Both the position numbers and the translations under genes were made by a program. Of a stretch of 64,000 bases of DNA, positions 54,604 to 62,270 are shown piece by piece; the stretch's first letter is position 1; the number at the start of each line of letters is the position of its first letter. The stretch lies in the NCBI RefSeq assembly GCF_025979705.1, contig NZ_CP110136.1, positions 4,030,001 through 4,094,000 on the forward strand, read 5' to 3'. Source of the DNA: Hymenobacter sp. YIM 151858-1. GTDB lineage: Bacteria; Bacteroidota; Bacteroidia; Cytophagales; Hymenobacteraceae. The notes under the pieces are model-generated. The model was not told the DNA's origin. It was given only the letters and a program-made list of their open reading frames with translations, and searched no databases.

Positions 54604-54972
54604 ATGGAGGTATACCGCGAAATTCTGCCCGAAAGCTACTTGCTCATCCTCGCCGACGATATACCTACCACCGTGGATGACGAGGATGCCTTGGACCGCG
54701 CCCTGCGCCGCGCCAGCCGCAGCGGAAAATCGAGCGTGTGGGTTGATTGCAGCCATTTGCACCACCTGCCCCCCGATACCGCCGAGCTGCTGGGCTACTA
54801 CTACCAGCGGCTGGCCCGCCACGGCATGAGCCTGGTGCTGTGCCACCTGAACGCTGAAGTGCGTGCCGAGCTGGAGTTGTTGAGCGCTACCCCGCTGCCG
54901 GTAGTCGATACCCTGCTCGATGCCGAGAAATACTGCCACCAGGAATTGCAGAACCGCCGGCTATCGGCTTAG
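54604..54972 (+). CDS. STAS-domain-like protein
   Basis: 122 residues from ATG 54604 (MEVYREILPESYLLILADDIP). The alternating hydrophobic pattern DEDALDRALRRASRSGKSSVWVDCSHLHHLPPDTAELLGYYYQRLARHGMSLVLCHLNAEVRAELELLS fits a STAS-like fold; the WVDCSHL segment corresponds to the phosphorylatable region of anti-sigma antagonists. Related in form to 47790-48140. Monocistronic by its flanks; kinase partner not seen. Confidence 0.72.
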   Translation: MEVYREILPESYLLILADDIPTTVDDEDALDRALRRASRSGKSSVWVDCSHLHHLPPDTAELLGYYYQRLARHGMSLVLCHLNAEVRAELELLSATPLPVVDTLLDAEKYCHQELQNRRLSA

Positions 54973-54997
54973 CCGACGGTGCGAAAGTCGTTTTCAA

Positions 54998-55031
54998 CAA
55001 CAAAGCCCGGCCAAGCGGCCGGGCTTTGTTG
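54998..55031. terminator. Bidirectional terminator
   Basis: CAACAAAGCCCGGCC (54998-55012), loop AAGC, GGCCGGGCTTTGTTG (55017-55031): a perfect 15-bp stem between convergent STAS and barrel genes. Confidence 0.94.
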
Positions 55032-55052
55032 CGTTTGGTGAGCAGAGGAGGC

Positions 55053-55625
55053 TTAGAAGGCAATACCAATCGTGAAGCCGGGGCGCAGCCCGAAGCCGTT
55101 GAACATACCGGTATCGAGCTCGTCCTCGTTCGAGCCATCGTCGGCCTTGGCCGAGCCACCGTTGTAGCCCAGGCCCAGGTACGGGTCGATTGTGATGCGG
55201 TCTTTGAACATCCACTGACGGCCTACGGCTACGCCGGCGCCAAACGTGGTGAGCTTGCCTTTGGCTTCGCGCTCCACAGTGGTGTCGGTAACGTAGTCGT
55301 AGTCTTCGTATTTAGTCGACAGCGACATGCTCTGGAAGCGCAGGTACGGACCTACGTAGAAGCCATTCATTGACGTACCTGAGAGGTAGAAGCGGTACTC
55401 CGGGGTGAAGATGACGCCGGAAAGCTTGGTGTCGCCGGGCGTCCAGCTGGTGAAGGCAAAGCCGAGCTGGGCCGAGCTGGTTTCGGATACTTTGCGCTCG
55501 TAGAAGAACGAGCCGGTTTTCACAAGCGGACTAAAGATGTTGGCTTTGAGTGCGTTGCTGCTTTGGGCCGAGGCCGCAGTTGCGCTGGCAGCCAGTACGG
55601 CAAGGCTGAATAGAGCCTTTTTCAT
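55053..55625 (-). CDS. Outer-membrane beta-barrel protein
   Basis: 190 residues from ATG 55625 (MKKALFSLAVLAASATAASAQ), a clean signal peptide. The mature part has alternating strands (GSFFYERKVSETSSAQLGFAF, YRFYLSGTSMNGFYVGPYLRFQ, GRQWMFKDRITIDPYLGLGYN) and ends in GFTIGIAF with the terminal Phe used for BAM insertion. Eight-strand porin-like or DUF3575-like barrel. The upstream gap 55626-55900 holds the neighbour's terminator and no gene. Confidence 0.88.
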   Translation of the reverse strand: MKKALFSLAVLAASATAASAQSSNALKANIFSPLVKTGSFFYERKVSETSSAQLGFAFTSWTPGDTKLSGVIFTPEYRFYLSGTSMNGFYVGPYLRFQSMSLSTKYEDYDYVTDTTVEREAKGKLTTFGAGVAVGRQWMFKDRITIDPYLGLGYNGGSAKADDGSNEDELDTGMFNGFGLRPGFTIGIAF

Positions 55626-55832
55626 AACGGTATAGGTTGTTGAGAGGGGAAGGCAGGCGCGAAAACCTTTTCGCAGCAGCAACGTTACAAATAGATTTGT
55701 CTATATCTAAGAACAATTGTAGACAAATGATGTGATTGACTTTTCCGCCCTTTTTGCCTTCGGTGCCCACAGCGCAAATGCGGGGCAGTAAGCGAACCTA
55801 GGGCAAGGCATACCGGGTTGCCGATAAAGCCA

Positions 55833-55875
55833 CAAGCCCGGCACCGCGGCGTTTGGGCGCGCGGTGCCGGGCTTG
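55833..55875 (-). terminator. Terminator of the DUF983 gene
   Basis: CAAGCCCGGCACCGC (55833-55847) pairs with GCGGTGCCGGGCTTG (55861-55875). It lies 26 bp after the DUF983 stop; a U-tract is weak. Confidence 0.75.
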
Positions 55876-55900
55876 GCAGTTGACGAAAGAACCTAGGAAG

Positions 55901-56287
55901 CTACGCCACCGGCGGCCGCGACTCCACACCGCCAAACAGGTACAGCATCAGGGCCCGCGAGTAGCGGAATACGAGCGGCGTAGAAAGCAGCGCCGCCACG
56001 CCCACTACCGTGATGTACACCCACAGGGGCGGATCGTTGGCGAGGTAATACAGCAACACCCCCGACAGCACGAAGATGGCCACCGTGAAACCGTAGCTGA
56101 AGTACATGGCACCCCAGTAAAAGCCCGGCTCGGGCTCGTAGGCCTGCCCACACACCGGGCAAGCCTCGGGCATATCGGCGAATTTGGAAAGGTTGAACGC
56201 CGAACGCGAAAACAGCGGCCCCTCGTGGCAGCGCGGGCAGCGTAGCCGTAGCAAAGCCCAGGTAGCCGACGATGCAGAATTAGCCAT
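55901..56287 (-). CDS. DUF983 family membrane protein
   Basis: 128 residues. N-terminal zinc-finger-like cysteines (RLRCPRCHEGPLF and EACPVCGQAYEPEPGFYWGAMY) lead to two membrane helices (FTVAIFVLSGVLLYYLA and VYITVVGVAALLSTPLVF). This is the DUF983 pattern, CPxCxxGxLF, function unknown. A reverse-strand TACCTTTG at 56311-56318 is the likely promoter. Confidence 0.92.
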   Translation of the reverse strand: MANSASSATWALLRLRCPRCHEGPLFSRSAFNLSKFADMPEACPVCGQAYEPEPGFYWGAMYFSYGFTVAIFVLSGVLLYYLANDPPLWVYITVVGVAALLSTPLVFRYSRALMLYLFGGVESRPPVA

Positions 56288-56588
56288 AGCAAAGCAGGTA
56301 GTAAGCGTGGCAAAGGTACCGAAGGCTTATACGGATACCGCGGGCCAGTTCGGGGTAGTGGCCCGGCAAATCTGCAAAAGCCCGGGCAACGGCACCCTGG
56401 CCTGCCCTAGGTATTGCCGCGCCTAGGGCGCTTGCCGCACGACAAGCAAAACGAGCTGCCCAGGCCGTACTCAGTTACGCCCGCGGCCCAACGGCGTTTT
56501 TTTGCTTGCGTATGGCTACGTTGGCAAGGCCAAACGGCCGGGGCCGGCTGGCGCGCATGCTGCGCCAGGCCCGCCGCCGATTTCCACC
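56288..56588. other. 301-bp divergent promoter region
   Basis: Between the DUF983 gene and the FUSC gene. It holds a reverse-strand -7 element TACCTTTG (56311-56318) serving DUF983, and two CCTAGG palindromes only 16 bp apart (56406 and 56422). The forward frame from 56502 is open into the FUSC gene but lacks homology. No other gene is seen. Confidence 0.6.
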
Positions 56589-58736
56589 ATGCGCAAACAC
56601 GAACGCACGCTCCAATACTTTTTCTTCGGGCAAGACTTCGCCGACGGCCTGCGCGTTGCGCTCAGTATTCTGCTGCCCGGCCTCACGCTGGCCCAACTCG
56701 GGCACTTCGACCTAGGGCTTACCGTGTCGCTCGGGGCGGTGTGCGCCAGCCTGCCCGATTTGCCCGGCCCCATTGCCCATAAGCGTAACGGCCTGCTGGT
56801 GTGCAACCTGCTGGTATTTGCGGTGGCCCTGCTCACGGGCGTGGCCCGTATGCACGTGCTGGCCCTGGGGGCCGAAATCGTGGCGCTCAGCTTCCTCTTC
56901 ACGCTGGTATCGGTGTACGGGGTGCGGGCGGGGGCCATCGGCTCGGCCGGGCTGCTCATCCTCATCCTGACCATGGACCGCGACCTAGGGCCCGCGCAGC
57001 TGCTGCCGTACGGCCTGCTGGTGCTGGCCGGCGGGCTGTGGTACACGCTGGTGGCGCTGCTGGCCTACCACGTGCAGCCCTACCGCCCGGCGCAACGGGC
57101 CCTGGGCGAGTGCATTCATGCCATTGCCGAGTATTTCCGGCTGAAGGCCGAGTTCTACGACCCCGAAACCAGCCTCGAGCAGGATTACCGCGCCTTGCTG
57201 AAGCAGCAGGTGGTGGTTACCGAAAAGCAGGACGCCGCCCGCGAAATGCTGTTCAAAACCCGCCAGATTGTGCAGGATACCACCGGCTCCGGCCGGCGTT
57301 TGGTGCTCACGTTCGTCGATGCGATGGACCTGTACGAGCAGGTTGTAGCCGCATATTACGATTACGCCTCGCTGCGCCAGCGCTTCAATCACACCGGCGT
57401 GCTGGCCGATGTGGCCCGCCTGATCCGGCGCATGGCCACCGAGCTCGACCACCTGGGGCTGGCCATCCAAAGCAACCGCCCCTACGCGCACCACTCCGAC
57501 CGCACCGCCGAGCTGGAGCAGCTAAAGGCCCGCATCGACCGCATTGGCGAGCAGGAGCCCGGCAGCAACCTGGTGCTGCGCAAGTTGCTCGTGAACCTGC
57601 GCAACCTGCACCAGCGCCTCGCCGACATCACCCGCTACGCCGACCCCGAGTACCGCGCCCCGCTGGCACCTAGGGCCGGCGAGTCGGACTACTCACGGTT
57701 TGTATCGCGGCAGTCGCTGAGCCCGGCCTTGCTTCGCGACAACCTCACCATTAGCTCCGCTACGTTTCGGCACGCGCTGCGCGTAACGGTGGCCGCAATC
57801 GTCAGCTTTGGGGTGGCTAAGCTCCTGAACTACGGCCACCACGGCTACTGGATTATGCTCACGGCCGTGTACATGCTCAAGCCCGGTTTCAGCCTCACCA
57901 AAGAGCGCAACCTGCAGCGCGTGTCGGGCACCTTGCTGGGTGGAGTGCTCGGCGTGGCGGTTCTGTACCTGGTGCCGAGCGAGGTGCTGCAATTCGGCTT
58001 TTTGCTGGTGTTCATGATTGTGGCCTACAGCTTTCAGCGGCGCAGCTACATGGTAATGGTGCTGTTCCTGACGCCCTACGTGCTCATCCTGTTCCACTTC
58101 CTGGGCATTCAGTACGTTAGCGCCGCGGGCGAGCGGGTGCTCGATACCCTCATCGGCTGCGCCATTGCGCTTACCACCAGCTATCTGCTGCTGCCCCGCT
58201 GGGAATCGGAGCAGCTGGGCACCTACATGCGCGATGTTCTGCGTGCCAACCGCAACTACCTGCACCGCCTGGCCGATTACCTGGCCGGCGGCAACCTCAG
58301 CGCCATGGACTACAAGCTGGCCCGCAAAGAGGTGTACGTCAGCTCCTCCAACCTGGCCGCCGCCTTCCAGCGTATGCTTTCCGAGCCCAAGCACAAGCAG
58401 CGCCACGAGGCCGAGGTGCACCAGTTTGTGGTGCTGAATCTCATCTTGTCGTCGAACATTGCCACCTTGGCTTCGGCGGCCCGTGCCAATGCCTTGCCGG
58501 CTGTGCCGCCCGAGGGGGTAAAGCCCCTGCGGCAATCGTTGGCTTTGCTCTCCGAAAGCCTGCGCAAAGTAAGCCCCGATACCGCCCTGCCCGAGCTGCC
58601 GCCGCTGCCCGGCGCCCTAGGTGCCGAAGCCAAACCGGCGCCCACGGCCGAGGAAAAGCTGTTGCTGGAGCAGCTGGATTTCGTGCAGAAAGTAAGCGCC
58701 GATATCCGGAAAGTAACCGATGCGGTAGCGCCCTAG
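56589..58736 (+). CDS. FUSC-family membrane protein (YccS/YhfK-like)
   Basis: 715 residues from ATG 56589 (MRKHERTLQYFFFG). Two hydrophobic blocks of about five to six helices each (residues ~20-165 and ~395-540), the N-terminal YccS-like and C-terminal FUSC (fusaric acid resistance) domains, separated by a helical cytosolic part. GLLVCNLLVFAVALLTG and HGYWIMLTAVYMLKPGFSLTKERNLQRVSGTLLGG are typical. Probably an efflux or aromatic-acid exporter of unknown substrate. Its TAG stop is formed inside a CCTAGG palindrome. Confidence 0.9.
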   Translation: MRKHERTLQYFFFGQDFADGLRVALSILLPGLTLAQLGHFDLGLTVSLGAVCASLPDLPGPIAHKRNGLLVCNLLVFAVALLTGVARMHVLALGAEIVALSFLFTLVSVYGVRAGAIGSAGLLILILTMDRDLGPAQLLPYGLLVLAGGLWYTLVALLAYHVQPYRPAQRALGECIHAIAEYFRLKAEFYDPETSLEQDYRALLKQQVVVTEKQDAAREMLFKTRQIVQDTTGSGRRLVLTFVDAMDLYEQVVAAYYDYASLRQRFNHTGVLADVARLIRRMATELDHLGLAIQSNRPYAHHSDRTAELEQLKARIDRIGEQEPGSNLVLRKLLVNLRNLHQRLADITRYADPEYRAPLAPRAGESDYSRFVSRQSLSPALLRDNLTISSATFRHALRVTVAAIVSFGVAKLLNYGHHGYWIMLTAVYMLKPGFSLTKERNLQRVSGTLLGGVLGVAVLYLVPSEVLQFGFLLVFMIVAYSFQRRSYMVMVLFLTPYVLILFHFLGIQYVSAAGERVLDTLIGCAIALTTSYLLLPRWESEQLGTYMRDVLRANRNYLHRLADYLAGGNLSAMDYKLARKEVYVSSSNLAAAFQRMLSEPKHKQRHEAEVHQFVVLNLILSSNIATLASAARANALPAVPPEGVKPLRQSLALLSESLRKVSPDTALPELPPLPGALGAEAKPAPTAEEKLLLEQLDFVQKVSADIRKVTDAVAP

Positions 58737-58741
58737 GTGCG

Positions 58742-59851
58742 CTAGCGGTAATACTCGTACTGGTAGCGGAACAGCCTGGGCGCCCCGGTAAGCCCGGTGG
58801 TGGTTTCGCCCTTAATCAGGCCCTCGGGCAGGTAGGCGTACACGGTGTAGCTCGTGCGCGGCGGTATGCGCACCGACGAAACCGTTTCCCGTCGCCCAAT
58901 CAGCTGGCCCAGGCTGTTGTAGGTGTACAGGATTTCGGTGTGCAGAATCTGCGGTTCGGCGCCGTTGCCAATGCGGGTGTTGGTTTGCTCGTGCAGCAGG
59001 CGTTGCTGCGCGTCGTAGCGCCAGCGGTGCAGTACGTCCAGGTTTTGCCCGCGGCGCACGGCGCCCAGCAACGGCTCAAAAGCCACGGCCATGCTCTGGG
59101 CGGGGTTGGTGGCCAGGCGGCGGGCGGGTTTCAGGGCAGCGCGGGCAGCAATGCGGCCCTGCTCGGCGGGGCGCCCCTGGCGCAGCACCCGGTACCGCGC
59201 CGACGAAAAACTGAGCTTGCTGGAGGTGTCCACCGAGCTGTATTGCAGGTACAGCACCGTATCGGGGTTGGGCGTGTAGGTGAAGCGGTGGTAGAAACCG
59301 TTGCCGCCCCGGGCGCTGCGCATGGGCACCTGCTCGTAGGTAAGCAGGGTGTTTTCGGGCGGCGCCGCAGGGGCCGGGGCCGCCGACGAGGCGGTGGGGG
59401 CCGCCGTGGTAGGCTGGGCAATACTGCCACTCACGGCCGAAGTTCGCACAACCTGATACGCGCCCACGGGCACGCTATAAATTCCTGCCAAACCAGCCAG
59501 TGCGCGCGAGTTCAGCTCGCTGTCCGTCCAGGCCCGTAGCAAATGGCCCTGCTGATCGAACTCTTGGTAAGCCACGGTGTCGCCGAGTTGCCCCTCGTCG
59601 TCGATGCTCACCTTCGCAATTCGCTTCACCTGCTTGCTCGCCAGCAAGCGTTGGTAAGCCGAATCGGGTACGGGCAAGGCCGGCCGCACCGTTCTGATGT
59701 AGGCTGAGGTGGTTCGCAGACCCATTGCCGAAACTTCACTGCTGTACCAAGGGATTGGGCCGCGCCGATTCGAGATATACTGAGCCGCAGCCTTGTGGGC
59801 ACCCAGGATAGTTGCCCCAGCAAGCACACAAATGATTAAAGCTGAACGCAT
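58742..59851 (-). CDS. Exported hypothetical protein with YD-like repeats
   Basis: 369 residues. Signal peptide MRSALIICVLAGATILGAHKAAAQ. A Ala/Pro/Thr-rich low-complexity stretch near 140-165 separates two halves. The C-terminal half has WRYDAQQRLLHEQTNTRI and LYTYNSLGQLIGRRETV, reminiscent of YD/RHS repeats but too few to call a toxin. Convergent with FUSC with a 5-bp gap. Function unknown. Confidence 0.75.
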   Translation of the reverse strand: MRSALIICVLAGATILGAHKAAAQYISNRRGPIPWYSSEVSAMGLRTTSAYIRTVRPALPVPDSAYQRLLASKQVKRIAKVSIDDEGQLGDTVAYQEFDQQGHLLRAWTDSELNSRALAGLAGIYSVPVGAYQVVRTSAVSGSIAQPTTAAPTASSAAPAPAAPPENTLLTYEQVPMRSARGGNGFYHRFTYTPNPDTVLYLQYSSVDTSSKLSFSSARYRVLRQGRPAEQGRIAARAALKPARRLATNPAQSMAVAFEPLLGAVRRGQNLDVLHRWRYDAQQRLLHEQTNTRIGNGAEPQILHTEILYTYNSLGQLIGRRETVSSVRIPPRTSYTVYAYLPEGLIKGETTTGLTGAPRLFRYQYEYYR

Positions 59852-59978
59852 ACTTGATCGATTAAGGTAGTTGTGAATATAAAAAGCAACCGTTGCATCG
59901 GCCAGCTAAACAAGTCAGCAAAATCTAAGCCACGCTATATATGATAAACTTACCGTAAAGGGCAGATGCTCCAAAAAG

Positions 59979-60014
59979 ACACAGCCGCAAACACCTAGGT
60001 GCTTGCGGCTGTGT
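59979..60014 (-). terminator. Terminator of the S9 peptidase gene
   Basis: ACACAGCCGCAA (59979-59990) pairs with TTGCGGCTGTGT (60003-60014). The apex is CACCTAGGTG (59992-60001), itself a perfect palindrome with CCTAGG at its centre. Reverse-strand T-run follows. Confidence 0.93.
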
Positions 60015-60041
60015 GGCTTAACAAGAGCTCATCAAATAGCG

Positions 60042-62096
60042 CTATTTCGAGACCTGCCCGTTGGGCTTCAGATAGCGCCCCAGCCAATCGAAAAACACGC
60101 GGTTCCAGAGCACCGAGTTTTGCGGTTTCTGAATCCAGTGGCCTTCGTTGGGGAAGTACAGGAAGCGGCTCGGAATACCGCGCAACTGCGCCGCCCCGAA
60201 CGCCTCCATGCCCTGGTTTTCGGGCACCCTAAAGTCCTTGCCGCCGTGAATAACCAGCATGGGCGTATCCCACTGACCCACAAACCGCGCGGGGTCGAAC
60301 TCCTGGTAGCTGCGGGCCAGCTGCTTGTCCCACGGCGCGCCTTTCATTTCGTACTGCGCGAAGAAGGTTTCCTCGGTGGTGGAGTACCAGCTGGCCAAAT
60401 CGTAGAGGCCGGCGTGCGAGATAAACGTTTTAAAGCGGCCCTGGTGATGCCCGGCCAGGTAGTACACCGAGTAGCCGCCGTAGGAGGCGCCCACGCAGCC
60501 GCGGCGGTCCTTATCCACGTAGGGCTCTTCGCTGATTTTGTCGATGGCGGAGAGATAGTCGCGGATGGGCTGGCCGCCCCAGTCGCCGCTGATGGCATCG
60601 TTCCACGCGCGGCCGAAGCCCGGCAAGCCGCGGCGGTTGGGTGCCACCACAATGTAGCCCTGCGCGGCCATCAGCGGGAAGTTCCAGCGGTACGAGAAGC
60701 TCTGCGTGATGGGGCTTTGCGGGCCGCCCTGGCAGTACAGCAGCGTAGGGTACTTTTTGCTCGGGTCGAAATCGGGCGGGTAAATGACGTACACCTGCAT
60801 CTGCTTGCCATCGGTGGTGGCCACGCGGCGGTTTTCTACTTTGCCCAGCTTCACGGCACCCATAATGTCCTGGTTGAGCTGCGTCAGTGGGGTTTCCTTG
60901 CCGTTCTTCAGGCTTACGCGCACCACCTCGGCGGGACTTTGCATGGTGGTGCGGTTGCAAATGGCTACATCGGGCCCGGCCAGCTCAAAGGCGTTGTAGT
61001 TCTGGAGGCCCTTGGTGATTTGCCGAATTTTGCCGCCCTTGCTCGGCACCGAAAACAGCTGCTCGGTGCCCTCCACCACCGCCAAGAAGTAAATCGTTTT
61101 GCCATCGGCCGACCAGCGCACATTCCCGGCGCTCAGCTCCGAGCCTTTGGTGATGTCTTCGTGCCGGCCGGTTTTCAAATCGTGCACCACAATGGCGTTG
61201 CGGTCCGATTCGAAGCCCGGCGTAGCCATGCTCAGCCACGCCACGCGCGTGCCATCGGGCGAAAACACCGGCTCAATGTCGTACCCTGCCAAGCCTTCCG
61301 AAAGGTTTTTGGTAGAGTTGTCGCGTAGCGAGTACAGGTAAATATCCGAGTTGGTGCTTTGGGCTTCGGCCTTGCCCGTGAGCTTGCGCGAGGTGTACGC
61401 CAGCAGGTAGCCATCGGGCGAAAACGCCAGCTGCTCGGAGCCGGCCAAGGGGCGCACGGGCGCATCGTAGGGCTCCTTCTCCAGCACATCCTTGCCGTAG
61501 CCGGTGGGCCGGCCGTCGTCGCCTAGGGGCTGAAAGAACACGTGCGAGGCTTTGTCGTCTTCCCAAGAGGTCCAGTGCCGGTAAAACAGGTCGTCGTAGA
61601 GCCTGGCGTCGGCTTTGGGCAGGTCGGGGTAGAGGTCCTGCAGGCTGGGGCGCACCTTCACGTCCTGGGTGTACAGGATAAACTTGCCCGTGGGCGCGTA
61701 CTTCAGGTTGCCCAGGCTTTCGTCGCCGAACTCGCTGAGCTGTTGCTTGCCCGAGCCGTCGGGGTTCATGGCGTACAGCTGGGTGCTGCCACCTTCATCC
61801 GACAGAAACGTGAGTTTGCCGTCGGGGCGCCAGTTCAGGGTGTTTTCGCTGGCGGGCGTGTTGGTAAGCTGCCGCACGACGCCGCCGGCTACCGGCACGG
61901 TGTAAATGTCGGCGTTGCCGCGGTTGGCCATCAGGTCGTAGCGCGTTACGGTAAAGGCCACCGTCTTGCCGTTCGGCGACACCTGCATTTCACCTAGGCG
62001 CCCCAGGCGCCAAAGCAGCTCGGGCGTAAGCGTTTGCTGCGCCGTGGCAGCCAAAGAAACGCCGACCAACAGGGTCAGCAGCAGTGGTTTTTTCAT
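60042..62096 (-). CDS. S9 family serine peptidase (prolyl oligopeptidase type)
   Basis: 684 residues from ATG 62096 (MKKPLLLTLLVGVSLAATAQ), a signal peptide. An N-terminal WD40-like beta-propeller (MQVSPNGKTVAFTV, LNWRPDGKLTFLSD, LAFSPDGYLLAYTS) is followed by an alpha/beta hydrolase: Ser in GCVGASYGGYSVYYLAG, Asp in IHGGKDFRVPENQ, His in FPNEGHWIQKPQNS. Acyl-aminoacyl peptidase or dipeptidyl peptidase-like, likely periplasmic. Confidence 0.94.
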   Translation of the reverse strand: MKKPLLLTLLVGVSLAATAQQTLTPELLWRLGRLGEMQVSPNGKTVAFTVTRYDLMANRGNADIYTVPVAGGVVRQLTNTPASENTLNWRPDGKLTFLSDEGGSTQLYAMNPDGSGKQQLSEFGDESLGNLKYAPTGKFILYTQDVKVRPSLQDLYPDLPKADARLYDDLFYRHWTSWEDDKASHVFFQPLGDDGRPTGYGKDVLEKEPYDAPVRPLAGSEQLAFSPDGYLLAYTSRKLTGKAEAQSTNSDIYLYSLRDNSTKNLSEGLAGYDIEPVFSPDGTRVAWLSMATPGFESDRNAIVVHDLKTGRHEDITKGSELSAGNVRWSADGKTIYFLAVVEGTEQLFSVPSKGGKIRQITKGLQNYNAFELAGPDVAICNRTTMQSPAEVVRVSLKNGKETPLTQLNQDIMGAVKLGKVENRRVATTDGKQMQVYVIYPPDFDPSKKYPTLLYCQGGPQSPITQSFSYRWNFPLMAAQGYIVVAPNRRGLPGFGRAWNDAISGDWGGQPIRDYLSAIDKISEEPYVDKDRRGCVGASYGGYSVYYLAGHHQGRFKTFISHAGLYDLASWYSTTEETFFAQYEMKGAPWDKQLARSYQEFDPARFVGQWDTPMLVIHGGKDFRVPENQGMEAFGAAQLRGIPSRFLYFPNEGHWIQKPQNSVLWNRVFFDWLGRYLKPNGQVSK

Positions 62097-62200
62097 CGGT
62101 AGTGGGAGAGGCCAGGTTGACAACGGCAAGGTAGGCATGTAGCTAGCTCCTAGGTGCGCAGCGCGCCCCGGGCAACGGGCAGCGCTTTTTCAGGGGGCAT

Positions 62201-62248
62201 AAAAAAGCCCCGCTGCGCAGCTTCCGAAAAAGCCAGGCAGCGGGGCTT
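62201..62248 (-). terminator. Terminator of the TonB-dependent receptor gene
   Basis: AAGCCCCGCTGC (62205-62216) pairs with GCAGCGGGGCTT (62237-62248) with a 20-nt loop. Read on the reverse strand TTTTTT follows, 23 bp after the receptor stop. Confidence 0.9.
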
Positions 62249-62270
62249 GCCCGTGGTGGGGCGCAATGGG

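Noticed and set aside
54393-54605. 70-codon reverse frame divergent from the STAS-like gene
   Set aside because: No homology pattern, no signal or RNA-binding motif, and odd composition; not supported.
58742-59851. RHS/YD-repeat toxin
   Set aside because: Only one or two YD-like turns are present, with no toxin domain, immunity gene or shell repeats.
60003-61328. 441-codon forward frame inside the S9 peptidase gene
   Set aside because: Antisense shadow of a clear enzyme gene with intact catalytic motifs; no homology pattern.
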